Shown here: in pieces, positions 35,200 to 47,126 of the stretch
Layout of the letters: every line of letters begins with the position of its first letter
Numbering within the stretch: position 1 is the stretch's first letter
Origin: Amycolatopsis rhizosphaerae
GTDB lineage: Bacteria; Actinomycetota; Actinomycetes; Mycobacteriales; Pseudonocardiaceae
Assembly (NCBI RefSeq): GCF_007713715.1
Contig: NZ_VJWX01000006.1
Coordinates: forward strand, 1-50,070
Direction: 5' to 3'
DNA length: 50,070 nucleotides
Position numbers and translations under genes: made by a program
Notes under the pieces: model-generated
Told to the model about the DNA's origin: nothing
What the model saw: the letters and a program-made list of their open reading frames with translations, nothing else
Databases searched by the model: none

Positions 35200-35898
35200 T
35201 CAACTGCCGAGGTGCTGGGCGAAGAAGGCGAGCACGCGACGCCAGGCGTCCTCGCTGGATTCGCGGTGGAACGACAGGCCGGCGACCTTGAGCAGCTTGT
35301 TGAGCGGGCCGCCCGCGAGCTGATTGGCGAAGCTGTGCCCGGCTTCGGGATATTCCTTGACGTCGTGCGGGATGCCGCGGGCGGTCAGCTCCGTTTCGAG
35401 CTTGGCCGCGGCCCCCTTCAACGCCGGGTCCCTGCGCCCGAAGCTGGCCACGATCGGGCAAGCATCGTCCAAAACGGACAGATCCTTGGGCAGTTGCCCG
35501 TAGTACGGCGCGGAAGCGTCGAACCCGCCGGACGCGGCGACGAGGGCGAATCCGCCGCCCATGCAGAATCCCACCACACCGACCTTGCCGGTGCAGTCCT
35601 CCCGTTCGGCCAGCAGCCGCCGGGCGGCCTGCAGGTCCTCGAACGCGCGGCCCTGGCCTGCCATCAGATCCCGGAACACCGACTTGATGCACCGCATGAC
35701 ACCGCCTCGTGAGAACAGGTCGGGCGCCAGCGCGACGTACCCGGCGGTGGCGAACCGCTCGGTGACGTTGCGGGTGTCCTCGCTCATCCCGAAGGCGTCG
35801 TGAACGACCACCACTCCGGGCCACGGCGGGTCACCCGCGACTTCCCGCTGGGGCAGGGCCAGGTAGCCGCGAAGGGCACCATTGACAGAGATGTCCAT
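35200..35898 (-). CDS. Dienelactone hydrolase family protein
   Basis: 232 aa alpha/beta hydrolase. Family features: [36 protein letters not shown], nucleophile elbow [11 protein letters not shown] (Cys nucleophile), Asp in [10 protein letters not shown] and catalytic His in EAGHSFANQ, giving a Cys-Asp-His triad as in carboxymethylenebutenolidase. The substrate is unclear because many homologues are not true dienelactone hydrolases. ATG 35898 directly begins the family N-terminus. It converges on hspR. Confidence 0.92.
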   Translation of the reverse strand: MDISVNGALRGYLALPQREVAGDPPWPGVVVVHDAFGMSEDTRNVTERFATAGYVALAPDLFSRGGVMRCIKSVFRDLMAGQGRAFEDLQAARRLLAEREDCTGKVGVVGFCMGGGFALVAASGGFDASAPYYGQLPKDLSVLDDACPIVASFGRRDPALKGAAAKLETELTARGIPHDVKEYPEAGHSFANQLAGGPLNKLLKVAGLSFHRESSEDAWRRVLAFFAQHLGS

Positions 35899-35925
35899 AC
35901 CGGTGAGCCTAGGAGCCCGGCGCGC

Positions 35926-36804
35926 TCATCGCTGTCCCAAGGGATCGAGGTGTTCGAGGGTGGCGTCGTCGGCGACCGTGGATTCGGAAAGCTCGCGCCA
36001 GCGCTCGTCCTCCGCGAGCAGCGCACGACCGGCCGCGGTGGCGTAGGCATACGCGTCGGGGCCGACGAGCAGGCGCAGCGGCGGCTCCTCCAGCGCGACC
36101 AGCCGCAGCACCAGTCGAGCCACCTTCGCCGGATCATTGGCCGCGAGCGAGTCGCCGCCGTGCATGGCCGCCATTTGACCGACGGTCGCGGCGTATTCCG
36201 GGCGGATCGGGTCGATGCGCATGGACGGGCCGGACCAGTCGGTCCGCATCCCACCCGGTTCCAGCACGGTCACCTTGATGCCGAGCGGCGCCACCTCGGC
36301 GGCGAGCACCGAAGAGAAGCCGCCCACCGCCCACTTCGCGCTCTGGTAGGCGGCCAGCCCCGGCGTGGCCAGCCTGCCGCCGACCGAGGAGACCTGGATG
36401 ATGTGCCCCGACCGCTGCTCCCGCAGGACCGGCAGCGCCGCCCGGGTCAGCCGCACCACCCCGAACAGGTTGGTGTCGACCTGTGCCCGGAAGTCGTCGA
36501 GGTCGACGTCTTCGATGGCGCCGACGTTGGCGTAACCGGCGTTGTTGACCAGCACGTCCAAGCGGCCGAACCGCGACACCGCGGTGCGCACCGCGGCCTC
36601 GGCCGCCTTGTCGTCGGTCACGTCCAGTGCGACCACGACGAGCCGGTCACCGTGCTCCGCGGCGAGAGCGTCCAGCGCGGACGGGGTGCGGGCCCCGGCC
36701 ACGACCTGGTGTCCCGCGGCGAGGGCGGCTCGCACGATCTCCTCGCCCAGCCCACGGGAAGCCCCGCTGACCAGGAAGACGGAATTCGAAGCTGTGGAGG
36801 ACAT
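35926..36804 (-). CDS. Short-chain dehydrogenase/reductase
   Basis: 292 aa classical SDR. NAD(P) motif SGASRGLG near the N-terminus, NNAG at about 88, active site S...YQSAK with YxxxK, and PGG further on. The C-terminal extension after about 220 is longer than usual. ATG 36804 is chosen because the fold begins directly after. It diverges from a TetR gene with palindromic AACTAG-rich sites in the gap, so it is probably repressed by that regulator. The ligand and substrate are unknown. Confidence 0.92.
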   Translation of the reverse strand: MSSTASNSVFLVSGASRGLGEEIVRAALAAGHQVVAGARTPSALDALAAEHGDRLVVVALDVTDDKAAEAAVRTAVSRFGRLDVLVNNAGYANVGAIEDVDLDDFRAQVDTNLFGVVRLTRAALPVLREQRSGHIIQVSSVGGRLATPGLAAYQSAKWAVGGFSSVLAAEVAPLGIKVTVLEPGGMRTDWSGPSMRIDPIRPEYAATVGQMAAMHGGDSLAANDPAKVARLVLRLVALEEPPLRLLVGPDAYAYATAAGRALLAEDERWRELSESTVADDATLEHLDPLGQR

Positions 36805-36823
36805 GGCTACTTCACCGAACTTT

Positions 36824-36892
36824 CTAACTAGTTGTTTAGCTACTTCGCCAGCTAACTCCTTCCCGGGCCACCTGTCAACTAGATGGTTAGTT
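36824..36892. promoter_or_regulatory. Operator region with AACTAG-type repeats
   Basis: AACTAGTT (36826-36833) is a perfect 8-nt palindrome. A second site has AACTA (36877-36881) and TAGTT (36888-36892) flanking 6 nt. They are about 50 nt apart in the SDR/TetR divergent promoter region and probably bind the TetR product. Confidence 0.6.
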
Positions 36893-36903
36893 AGAATGCG
36901 GAG

Positions 36904-37467
36904 ATGACAAGGGACGCGGAGGCCACCCGGCGACGGCTCCTGGAGGCGGCGAGGGACGAGTTCGCCGCGTACGGCATCGCGGGCAGCCGCGTCGACCGGA
37001 TCGCGGCCGCCGCACGCAGCAACAAGGCGCAGATCTACCACTACTTCGGCAGCAAGGACGGGCTGTTCGACGCGGTTTTCGACGCCATGTGCCGGGAGAC
37101 CGTCGACGCGGTGCCGATCGACGCGGGCAACCTGCCCGAATACGCGGGTCGGCTGTTCGACTCCTACCAGCAGCGCCCGTGGGTACAGCGGATCGCGACC
37201 TGGTACCGGCTCGAACGCGCCGGCACCGGCGATCTGAACCGGATGGTGCTCGCCAGCAACGAGGCGAAGGTCCGGGCCGTCGCCGACGCGCAGGCGAAGG
37301 GCATCCTTCCCAGGCGCTTTCCCGCGGACGTCCTACTCGGGCTCGTCATCCACCTTTCCGGGTTCTGGAGTTCCCACGTGCCGGAATTCGACGCGCTGGT
37401 GGACCGTGAAACCACGGCCGACCGGCGCCAGGTCGTAGTCGACGCGGTCGCGGCGCTGCTGTCCTGA
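36904..37467 (+). CDS. TetR family transcriptional regulator
   Basis: 187 aa. HTH region: ATRRRLLEAARDEFAAYGIAGSRVDRIAAAARSNKAQIYHYFGSKDGLFDAVF-like (segments RLLEAARDEFAAYGI and KAQIYHYFGSKDGLF). The C-terminal domain (IATWYRLERAGTG, VIHLSGFWSS) fits the large TetR_C group. It likely represses the divergent SDR and itself through the AACTAG-rich sites. The next gene converges after 9 nt. Confidence 0.92.
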   Translation: MTRDAEATRRRLLEAARDEFAAYGIAGSRVDRIAAAARSNKAQIYHYFGSKDGLFDAVFDAMCRETVDAVPIDAGNLPEYAGRLFDSYQQRPWVQRIATWYRLERAGTGDLNRMVLASNEAKVRAVADAQAKGILPRRFPADVLLGLVIHLSGFWSSHVPEFDALVDRETTADRRQVVVDAVAALLS

Positions 37468-37476
37468 GTGGATGCT

Positions 37477-38649
37477 CTAGTCGATGGTGAACGGGTCGTA
37501 GTGGATCTGCTCGAGCGCGGTCCCGGCGACGAGCATGCGGGAAACGGTCGCGCGGATCATCGCGGGTGAGCCGGAGACGAGCACTTCGTGCCCGGGCCAG
37601 GCGCCGTGCCGGGTGACCACGTCGGCCAGGGTGCCCTGCTCGCACCCGACGAGGGCGGGGCCCTTCTCGATCACCGGTGTGACCGTGAACCAGGGGTTGC
37701 ACGAGGCCACCATGCGCAGGCCTTCGAGCGCGTAGAGGTCTTCCCGGGTGCGGCCGCCGTAGAACAGCCGGACCTTGGGGTTCTCCCCCCACTGGGAGAG
37801 CTCGTCGAGCAGCGCCTGCAGCGGGGCCACCCCGGTGCCACCGGCGATCATCAGCACGTCCCGCCCGGCCTCGCGGTCCACCGAGAGACGCCCCAGCGGC
37901 GGGCCGAACCGCCACGTGTCGCCCTGCTGGGTATGACTGACGATCGCACGGGAGACCCATCCCCCGTCGACCGCGCGGATGTGGAACTCCAGCGAGCCGT
38001 CCTCACGGGGTGCGTTGGCCGGGGAGAGGTACCGCCAGAGCCGGGGCCGCTGCGGCACCTCGACGCTGAGGTACTGGCCCGCCTGGAACGGGATCGGCTG
38101 TTCCGGCTCGATGCGCACCATGGCCAGGTCCCAGCTGAGCCTGCGGTGCTCGGCGACCCGCCCCCGCCAGCTGGGCGGGTTGGTGTCGGCGGCGGCCGCC
38201 TCCTGCATCTGCCGGGCGACGATGGTGAACGCCTCGGCCCAGGCCCGCTCGACCTCCGGCGTCCAGTCCGGCCCGAGCTGGGTCTTCATCGCCGCGAGCA
38301 GCGCGGTGCCGATGGCCTCGTAGTGCTTGGGCACCACGCCGAACTTGCGGTGGTCGCGACCGAGTTGGCGGAGGAAGGGGACGAGGTCCTCGGGCTGGTC
38401 CACCATCTGCACGACGTGCACCAGCGCGCGCACCATCCGGTTGCGCTGGACCTCCATGTTGATCGGGAAGAAGTCGCGGGTCGCCGGGGCCAGGGTGAAC
38501 AGCATCCCGTAGAAGAACTGGGTCACTTCCGGTAGGTACGGCTCGGCCTTGACCCAGGAATCCCGGATGAGCCGCACCATCGCGGTCACGGCTGGGGGCG
38601 CCTCCCGGTGGCTGGACCGGGGGACGGGACTGACGGGATCGGCGGTCAT
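37477..38649 (-). CDS. Flavohaemoprotein (globin-ferredoxin reductase fusion)
   Basis: 390 aa. Globin domain about 20-155 with the proximal His at residue 100 (LGRDHRKFG) and Tyr/Gln-type distal region (FFYGMLF). FAD domain about 160-265 with RLWRYLSPANAP (the RxYS-like flavin motif). NAD(P) domain about 265-390 with IAGGTGVAPLQALL. Such proteins detoxify nitric oxide or use haem for other redox reactions. The RYLSPANAPR variation places it with the actinobacterial type II group rather than E. coli Hmp, inference. The ribosome-binding site is weak. Confidence 0.9.
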   Translation of the reverse strand: MTADPVSPVPRSSHREAPPAVTAMVRLIRDSWVKAEPYLPEVTQFFYGMLFTLAPATRDFFPINMEVQRNRMVRALVHVVQMVDQPEDLVPFLRQLGRDHRKFGVVPKHYEAIGTALLAAMKTQLGPDWTPEVERAWAEAFTIVARQMQEAAAADTNPPSWRGRVAEHRRLSWDLAMVRIEPEQPIPFQAGQYLSVEVPQRPRLWRYLSPANAPREDGSLEFHIRAVDGGWVSRAIVSHTQQGDTWRFGPPLGRLSVDREAGRDVLMIAGGTGVAPLQALLDELSQWGENPKVRLFYGGRTREDLYALEGLRMVASCNPWFTVTPVIEKGPALVGCEQGTLADVVTRHGAWPGHEVLVSGSPAMIRATVSRMLVAGTALEQIHYDPFTID

Positions 38650-38994
38650 GGTCTACGGGTCTTTCGGGGCTTTTTCCGGGGGGCCTGCTGCTACTCGGCT
38701 CGATTATTCACTGACGACGCAAGAGCGACCCCGAACCACGCAGCGGCAGGCCGGCGGGCATCGCTACTGCCCGAAATGATCATGGATATTCCGCCCCGTT
38801 CGGCCGGGTCACGCCAGGAAAGCGGAGAGGCAATCGACCGCAGAGTAGTCACCCCTCCCGGATGAGTGCCCCTCATTGCTCCGTCCGGGTGGTTAACGAC
38901 AACCCGGTCGAGTGGCGGGCCTCACGTTCGTCGTTCGTTAATCGTCCGACTACCTGGCGTATAGTTGTATGTGACAACCAAATGGAGGGTCGAG
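38650..38994. other. Intergenic region between divergent flavohaemoprotein and MarR genes
   Basis: 345 nt. It contains the promoters of both genes; the only clear signal is the MarR-type palindrome near 38964 with a TATAGT -10 at 38960. No gene in it is convincing, and no NsrR-type nitric-oxide operator was recognised. Confidence 0.5.
38964..38978. promoter_or_regulatory. MarR operator palindrome with -10
   Basis: GTTGT (38964-38968), 5-nt centre, ACAAC (38974-38978), overlapping a TATAGT -10 box at 38960-38965. Just upstream of the MarR gene; autorepression is likely. Confidence 0.65.
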
Positions 38995-39468
38995 ATGAGC
39001 CTGAGCGAGGACGCCGGCCTCGAACTGATGCGGCAACTGCGGCTCACCGGCCAACTGCAGCACGCGTGGGTGACCCACGCCTGGCAGACCCGCGACGCCG
39101 GCCTGCACCCGGCCGCCGCGATCCTGCTCAGCGACCTCGCCGCGAACGGCGAGTGCCGCCCCTCCGATCTGGCCAAGCGCAAGATGGTCGACGTCTCGGT
39201 GGTCAGCAGGCAGATCAGCCAGCTCTCCGCCGCCGGACTGATCGAGCGGCGCCCGGCCCCCGAGGACGGCCGCGCCGCGCTGATCCGCGTCTCGGAACAG
39301 GGTCTCGCCGAAATCAAGAAGTGGCGGGAGAACCACATCGAGTTCTTTCGCAAGGCACTCGATGGCTGGGACGAGGCGGAGGTCGCCGAGCTGACCGGCC
39401 GCATCGCCGAGATGAACGAGGCGTTGCGCACGGCGATGGACCGGCTTTCCCGTGGCGATTCGTCCTGA
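38995..39468 (+). CDS. MarR family transcriptional regulator
   Basis: 157 aa. Winged-helix region ECRPSDLAKRKMVDVSVVSRQISQLSAAGLIERRPAPEDGRAALIRVSEQG-like (HTH VSVVSRQISQL, wing RRPAPEDGRAALI). ATG 38995 after GGAGGG is preferred to the earlier frame opening. Probably controls its own promoter and possibly the divergent flavohaemoprotein gene or the downstream iron-uptake genes, though the latter have their own boxes. Confidence 0.92.
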   Translation: MSLSEDAGLELMRQLRLTGQLQHAWVTHAWQTRDAGLHPAAAILLSDLAANGECRPSDLAKRKMVDVSVVSRQISQLSAAGLIERRPAPEDGRAALIRVSEQGLAEIKKWRENHIEFFRKALDGWDEAEVAELTGRIAEMNEALRTAMDRLSRGDSS

Positions 39469-39499
39469 ATGAGCCTGATGCGGCGCGAGCCGCGGTAAT

Positions 39500-39518
39500 T
39501 AAAGCAAGGCTAACCTCT
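39500..39518. promoter_or_regulatory. DtxR/IdeR-type iron box, copy 1
   Basis: The 19-nt site contains AGGCTAACCT, matching the DtxR/IdeR consensus (TTAGGTTAGGCTAACCTAA) at 13 of 19 positions. About 85 nt upstream of the efeUO start. Confidence 0.6.
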
Positions 39519-39539
39519 GTTTTCACCCCGCTCCGCGGC

Positions 39540-39558
39540 TAAAGTAAGCCTAACCAAG
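39540..39558. promoter_or_regulatory. DtxR/IdeR-type iron box, copy 2
   Basis: A second 19-nt site with GCCTAACC, also 13 of 19 to the consensus, 40 nt downstream of the first (about four helical turns). Two boxes suggest cooperative repression by iron-loaded IdeR/DtxR. Confidence 0.6.
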
Positions 39559-39586
39559 CAACTGGTTCGGCGACGAGGAGTGCCGC

Positions 39587-41608
39587 GTGTGGGCCGACGC
39601 TGTCCCCAACCTGCTGATCGGGCTTCGCGAGGGGTTGGAAGGCGGGCTGGTGGTCAGCATCCTGCTCGCCGCTCTGCACCGCGCCGGTGACGGCCGCACC
39701 TCCTCGGCACCGATCTGGCTCGGCGTGCTGGCCGCGGTCACCCTCGCGGCCGGCTTCGGCGCGGTGCTGACCTTCTCTCGGGCGGAACTGTCCAGTACCG
39801 CGCAGGACGCCTTCGGCGGCGTGCTCAGCCTGGTCGCCGTCTGCCTGGTCACCGCGATGGTGTTCTGGATGCGCCGCACCGCCCGTGGCCTGTCTGGCGA
39901 ACTCTCGGCGAAGGTGACCGGCGCGCTCGCGGTCGGCTCGGGCGCGCTCGCTCTCACCGCCTTTCTCGCGGTCGGCCGCGAGGGCCTGGAAACCGCCTTG
40001 TTCCTGTGGACGACGGTGCAGGCCGCCGGCGAGTCCACCGCCCCGCTGCTCGGGGCCGCCGTGGGCATCGGGGCCGCCGCACTGCTGTGCTGGCTCCTCT
40101 ACCGCAGCGCGATCCGGATCAACCTGGGGAAGTTCTTTTCGCGCACCGCCGTGCTGCTCGTGGTGATCGCCGCGGGCGTGCTCGCCTACGCCCTCGGCGA
40201 CCTCCAGGACGCCGGCCTGCTGCCCGGGCGCACCTGGATCGCCTTCGACCTGTCGGACACCGTCTCCGCCGACGCGTGGTGGGTCACCGTCATCCGCGGC
40301 GTCACCAACCTCTCCCCGTCGATGACGTGGCTGCAGGTGATCACGTACACCGGCTACATCGCGGCCGTGCTGACCGTGTTCTTCCGCGGCGCGGCGACCC
40401 CGAAACCGGCACCGGCTCCGGCTCCGGCTCGGGAAGGCGCGCCCGAACGCACCCCGAAGACGGCGAAGCGCCGGTGGGTCCTGGTCACCGCCGCGATCGG
40501 CGTCCCCCTGCTGGCCGCCGGGGTGTTCGCCGTGGTGGTGCCGTCCGGACGGGGAGGCACCGAGCGCGTCACGATCACCGCTTCGGCCTGCGCGCCCGAC
40601 TTCAGCGCTCCGTCCGCGGGGCGGCAGGAATTCACCGTCGTCAACAAGTCCGGCCGCAGCGGCGAGGTCTACCTCGTCCGCGGCTCCGACGGCGGGGTGA
40701 TCGGCGAACTCGAAGGGCTCGGCCCCGGAACGGAGCGAACGCTGCCCGCGAACCTCCCGGCGGGCGAGTACGCCTGGCGCTGCGAGATGTCGGGCATCCC
40801 GGAACTGAAATCGGCCACGGTCGCGGTGCGCGGCACCACCGGCCCGGTCCCTCCCGCCGTGCTTCCGGTGTCGTCGCAGGATCTCGAAGGACCGCTCGAC
40901 GAGTACCGCACCTACGTGACCGGACAGCTGGCCACGCTGGCCGGGCAGGTGGACTCGCTGCGGTTCGCGCTGACCACCGGGGACACCGGCGCCGCCAGGG
41001 CGGCCTGGACCGATGCCCAGCTCACCTGGGAGCGCGTCGGGGCAGCCTACGGCAGTTTCGGCGGTCTGGCCAAGGCGATCGACGGGCTGCCCGACGGGCT
41101 GCCGGGCGGAACCGCGGATCCCGCGTTCACCGGCCTCCGCCGCCTCGAACACGGCCTCTGGCACGGGGAGACCCCGCCCGCGCTGATGCCCGTGGCGGAC
41201 CGCCTGGCCCAGGACCTCGCCACCCTGCGCGGCCAACTGCGATCGGTCACGACGGACCTGTCCGAACTGCCCAAGAGGGCGCACGAAATCCTCGAGGACT
41301 CCTTGCGCGACAAGCTGACCGGCCAGTCCGACCAGGGCGCGGGCACCGGGTATCGGGAGACGCTCGCCGACGCCGGTGCCACCCGGGTCGTGCTGGACGA
41401 GCTCGCCCCGCTGCTCACCGCGCGGCGGCCCCAGCTCGTCGGTACCGCCCAAGCCCAGCTGACCACGCTCGAACAGGCACTGGCCGCGACCACGTCGAGC
41501 CCGGAGACCGCCCCGCTCGCCCAGCGCCAGCGGGTCGACGCGGCGATCGGCGAAGTGCTGGAAACGCTGTCGGTGGTCCCGGACCTGCTCGAAATCAGGG
41601 AGGGCTGA
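39587..41608 (+). CDS. efeUO: Fused EfeU-EfeO ferrous iron uptake protein
   Basis: 673 aa. The N-terminal part (about 1-275) is EfeU/FTR1 permease with seven hydrophobic helices and two REGLE motifs (GLREGLEGGL, about 12-21, and VGREGLETAL, about 130-139). An Ala/Pro linker and a further hydrophobic segment (RRWVLVTAAIGVPLLAAGVFA, about 305-325) precede the EfeO part: a cupredoxin-like domain (about 330-420) and an M75/imelysin domain (about 425-670, RRLEHGLWHG). The imelysin part is expected outside the membrane. GTG start at 39587 after GACGAGGAG. efeB overlaps its stop by 1 nt, so the operon carries the complete Efe system in two genes. Confidence 0.93.
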   Translation: MWADAVPNLLIGLREGLEGGLVVSILLAALHRAGDGRTSSAPIWLGVLAAVTLAAGFGAVLTFSRAELSSTAQDAFGGVLSLVAVCLVTAMVFWMRRTARGLSGELSAKVTGALAVGSGALALTAFLAVGREGLETALFLWTTVQAAGESTAPLLGAAVGIGAAALLCWLLYRSAIRINLGKFFSRTAVLLVVIAAGVLAYALGDLQDAGLLPGRTWIAFDLSDTVSADAWWVTVIRGVTNLSPSMTWLQVITYTGYIAAVLTVFFRGAATPKPAPAPAPAREGAPERTPKTAKRRWVLVTAAIGVPLLAAGVFAVVVPSGRGGTERVTITASACAPDFSAPSAGRQEFTVVNKSGRSGEVYLVRGSDGGVIGELEGLGPGTERTLPANLPAGEYAWRCEMSGIPELKSATVAVRGTTGPVPPAVLPVSSQDLEGPLDEYRTYVTGQLATLAGQVDSLRFALTTGDTGAARAAWTDAQLTWERVGAAYGSFGGLAKAIDGLPDGLPGGTADPAFTGLRRLEHGLWHGETPPALMPVADRLAQDLATLRGQLRSVTTDLSELPKRAHEILEDSLRDKLTGQSDQGAGTGYRETLADAGATRVVLDELAPLLTARRPQLVGTAQAQLTTLEQALAATTSSPETAPLAQRQRVDAAIGEVLETLSVVPDLLEIREG

Positions 41609-42822
41609 TGGAACTCAGCAGGCGCAGATTCCTGCAGGGCACCGGCGCCGGGGTGGCGGGCAGCGCACTGGCCGGCGGTCTCGTCGCCGCGGGTGCCTAC
41701 GCGGACGAGCGGGCCAAGGCACCGGCCTCGACCGCCCAGCGCTACGAGTTCCACGGAGCGCACCAGGCGGGGGTGTTCACCCCGCAGCAGAGCGCCGCGG
41801 CGTTCGCCGCGTTCGACGTCACGGCGGGCGACCGCGCGGGCCTGGTGCGGTTGTTCCGCACACTGACCGAGCGGGCTCGCTTCCTCACGGCGGGCGGCAC
41901 TCCGGACGACCTCGGGGTCGGCTCTCCGCCGTCCGACAGCGCCGTGCTCGGCCCGGACGTACCCGCCGACGGACTCACGATCACCGTGTCGGTCGGTTCG
42001 TCGCTGTTCGACGACCGCTTCGGCCTCGCCTCGCGAAAACCCGCGAAGCTCAGGCCGATGCCGACCTTCCCCGACGACACGCTGGAGCCGCGCTGGTGCC
42101 ACGGGGACCTCATGCTGCAGTTGTGCGCGCACAACCCCGACACGGTGCAGCACGCGCTGCGCGACATCGCCAAGCACACCCGGGGCGCGATGCAGGCGCG
42201 CTACCGCATGAACGGTTTCCATTCCCCGCCGCGCCCGTCCGGCACGCCCCGCAACCTGATGGGGTTCAAGGACGGCATCGCCAACCCCGCCGAGGCGGAC
42301 AACGTGGTCTGGGTGGCGCCCGGTGCGGGTGAACCGGACTGGGCGACCGGCGGCTCGTACCAGGTGGTGCGGTTCATCCGGATGCTGGTCGAGTTCTGGG
42401 ACCGGGTGTCGATCACCGAGCAGGAGAACATGTTCGGGCGCAAGCGGGACAGCGGTGCGCCGCTGGACGGCGCGAACGAGGGCGATGCGCCGGACTACGC
42501 CGCCGACCCCGAGGGCAAGGCGATCCCGCTGACTTCGCACATCCGCCTGGCCAACCCCCGCACGCCGGACACGGCGGCGAGCCGGATCCTCCGCCGTGGC
42601 TACAACTACGACCTCGGGCTGGCCGCGAACGGCAACCTCGACGTGGGCCTGATCTTCGCCTGCTACCAGCAGGACGTGGACCGGCAGTTCGCCGCGGTGC
42701 AGACCCGGCTGGCCGGGGAGCCGCTGACCGATTACATCCAGCCCTACGGCGGAGGGTATTTCTTCACTCTCCCCGGGGTCCGGGATGCCGGAGACTGGTT
42801 CGCCGACAGCTTACTGGCCTGA
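41608..42822 (+). CDS. efeB: EfeB, Dyp-type haem peroxidase (Tat-exported)
   Basis: 404 aa. Twin-arginine signal peptide MELSRRRFLQGTGAGVAGSALAG at the start. Dyp-peroxidase signature GFKDGIANP with the catalytic Asp, and haem-ligand His in the TSHIRLANPR region with ILRRGYNYD after it. EfeB works with EfeU/EfeO to use or oxidise ferrous iron or haem at the cell surface. ATG 41608 overlaps the efeUO stop by 1 nt. Confidence 0.96.
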   Translation: MELSRRRFLQGTGAGVAGSALAGGLVAAGAYADERAKAPASTAQRYEFHGAHQAGVFTPQQSAAAFAAFDVTAGDRAGLVRLFRTLTERARFLTAGGTPDDLGVGSPPSDSAVLGPDVPADGLTITVSVGSSLFDDRFGLASRKPAKLRPMPTFPDDTLEPRWCHGDLMLQLCAHNPDTVQHALRDIAKHTRGAMQARYRMNGFHSPPRPSGTPRNLMGFKDGIANPAEADNVVWVAPGAGEPDWATGGSYQVVRFIRMLVEFWDRVSITEQENMFGRKRDSGAPLDGANEGDAPDYAADPEGKAIPLTSHIRLANPRTPDTAASRILRRGYNYDLGLAANGNLDVGLIFACYQQDVDRQFAAVQTRLAGEPLTDYIQPYGGGYFFTLPGVRDAGDWFADSLLA

Positions 42823-42828
42823 GTCAGA

Positions 42829-42849
42829 CTTGAGCGGAACAGACTCAAC
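42829..42849. promoter_or_regulatory. HAIR element (HspR operator) upstream of clpB
   Basis: CTTGAGC, 7 nt, ACTCAAC: each half differs from the HAIR consensus (CTTGAGT-N7-ACTCAAG) at one terminal base. It lies about 75-95 nt before the clpB ATG, linking clpB to the HspR regulon encoded 8 kb earlier. Confidence 0.85.
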
Positions 42850-42923
42850 TTTTCTGACGTTATGCATGGCGACGGCCGGTGAGGGAGGCTGTCACCAGGC
42901 TGACTTTGGACATGGAGTGTGGG

Positions 42924-45521
<2,598 letters not shown>

Positions 45522-45545
45522 ACCAATTCGAAGAGTTGACGGCGA

Positions 45546-45578
45546 CACGGGCCGCTGATCTTGGATCGGCGGCCCGTG
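45546..45578 (+). terminator. Hairpin downstream of clpB
   Basis: CACGGGCCGC (45546-45555) pairs perfectly with GCGGCCCGTG (45569-45578), with a 13-nt loop, 24 nt after the clpB stop. There is no T-run, as is usual for actinobacterial terminators. Confidence 0.6.
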
Positions 45579-45594
45579 ACGATACCCTGACCAC

Positions 45595-46356
45595 GTGGGT
45601 ATTCCAGCGTGGGTCTGGTTCGTGATCGCCGCCGTCGCCCTGGTGGCCGCCTTGCTGCTGCTCGCGGCGGACCGCACCAGGGAGGGCTCGCGCAACCGCG
45701 AGCGAATGCGCTGGGCCGACCTGCGCGGATGGCAGTTCGTCGAGGAGGACGAGCGGCTGGCCAAGCAGTGGTCCGGCGGTGCGATCGGCTACTTCGGCGC
45801 GGAATCGGCGGTCAACGTCGTCGCGGGGTCGACCTTCACCTCCGACGGCAGGCGGCCGGTCTTCGTGTTCGACATCGAGGCCGACGGGCAGATCCCCGCG
45901 ATCGTGGTCGCGGTGCGCTGCAACCGCGTGCACCAGGTGCTCGTGGAACTGTGGCTGGCGAGCGTGCCCTTCCAGCGCGCGGATATGCCCGAACTACTCG
46001 GCCCGGTGGGCCAGCGCTACGCCTTCGCCGACGACTCGGAGGGCGCCCGCCGCGTCATCACGCAGGAGCTGGTGGACGCCGCGGACGGCCTCGGGGGCGA
46101 CGTCGGCGTGGCGTGGCTGGAGGGCGAGTGGGTGCTGGCCAGCGCCGCCCCGCAGGCGGGGCCGTCGCGGCTGGAGCGCCTGCTGCGGGACCTCGGCGAG
46201 ATCGCCGACATCGTCGACCCGTTCGACGAGGAGACCGCCTCGACCTGGCAGCCGCCCGCCGTGCCCGGGGGCGTGGCCGCGGAAGACAAGACCGCGGAGG
46301 ACAAGACCGAGGACCAGAAGACCGCCGCCGAATCGCAGCCGCAGAGCCAGGCATGA
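45595..46356 (+). CDS. Membrane-anchored hypothetical protein
   Basis: 253 aa. One N-terminal transmembrane helix ([19 protein letters not shown]) anchors a soluble domain with many Trp/Val beta-strand-like stretches ([40 protein letters not shown]) and an acidic, low-complexity C-terminus ([15 protein letters not shown]). Family not recognised. GTG start at 45595. Its stop overlaps the ATG of the SDR (ATGA), so the two are translationally coupled. Confidence 0.75.
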   Translation: MGIPAWVWFVIAAVALVAALLLLAADRTREGSRNRERMRWADLRGWQFVEEDERLAKQWSGGAIGYFGAESAVNVVAGSTFTSDGRRPVFVFDIEADGQIPAIVVAVRCNRVHQVLVELWLASVPFQRADMPELLGPVGQRYAFADDSEGARRVITQELVDAADGLGGDVGVAWLEGEWVLASAAPQAGPSRLERLLRDLGEIADIVDPFDEETASTWQPPAVPGGVAAEDKTAEDKTEDQKTAAESQPQSQA

Positions 46357-47117
46357 GCACCGCACTGATCACCGGGGCGAGCGCCGGAATCGGCGCCGCC
46401 TTCGCCCGTCGGCTCGCCCGCGAGGGCCACCACCTCGTCCTCGTCGCGCGCGACAAGGCGCGGCTGGAAGCCCAGGCCGCCGAGCTGTCCCGGCGGTTCG
46501 GCATCGACACGAGGGTGCTGGACGCCGACCTCGCCACCGCCGAGGGCCGCGCACTGGTGGAGGACCACCTCGCCGCGGAACCGGTCGACATGCTGGTCAA
46601 CAACGCCGGTCTCGGCCTGGCGGGCGAGTTCTGGACCTCGTCGCCGGAGGAGCTGCAACGCCAGCTCGACGTGAACGTGACGGCCGTGCTTCGGCTGACC
46701 CGGGCCGCCGTGCCCGGCATGATCGAACGCGGACACGGGGACATCATCAACGTCTCCAGTGTCGCCGGGTTCTTCTCCGGCCGGGGCTCCACCTACACCG
46801 CCAGCAAGAACTGGGTCACCTCCTTCACCGAAGGCATCGCGGCCGCGCTGCCGCCCGGAGTGCGGATGATGGCGCTGTGTCCCGGCTTCACGGAAACGGA
46901 GTTCCACGAACGAGCCGGGCTGGAAAAGCCGGGCCCGAAGGCCTTCTGGCTCAGCGCGGACCGCGTGGTCGCCGACGCGCTCACCGACCTGCGCCGCGGC
47001 AAGGTCATCTCCATCCCCAGCCTGCAGTACAAGATCGTGGTCGCCGTCGGCGGCCTGCTGCCCCGCAGCGTGATCCGCAAGGCAGGAAGCCTTTTCGCCG
47101 GCCGCGACCGCACCTGA
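46353..47117 (+). CDS. Short-chain dehydrogenase/reductase
   Basis: 254 aa classical SDR. NAD(P) motif [14 protein letters not shown], active-site S and YTASK (YxxxK), then CPGFTETEF. The C-terminus is hydrophobic ([18 protein letters not shown]), as in several membrane-associated SDRs of the DltE/YqjQ group. ATG 46353 overlaps the previous stop. Substrate unknown. Confidence 0.92.
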   Translation: MSTALITGASAGIGAAFARRLAREGHHLVLVARDKARLEAQAAELSRRFGIDTRVLDADLATAEGRALVEDHLAAEPVDMLVNNAGLGLAGEFWTSSPEELQRQLDVNVTAVLRLTRAAVPGMIERGHGDIINVSSVAGFFSGRGSTYTASKNWVTSFTEGIAAALPPGVRMMALCPGFTETEFHERAGLEKPGPKAFWLSADRVVADALTDLRRGKVISIPSLQYKIVVAVGGLLPRSVIRKAGSLFAGRDRT

Positions 47118-47126
47118 GGTGCGCGT

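Noticed and set aside
38650-38876. Small plus-strand frames upstream of MarR
   Set aside because: Low-quality, overlapping the flavohaemoprotein 5' region; no conserved features.
39539-41452. 637-codon minus frame antisense to efeUO, and other long minus shadows (42744-45764)
   Set aside because: Antisense to strongly conserved genes, with low-complexity Gly/Arg/Gln-rich translation.
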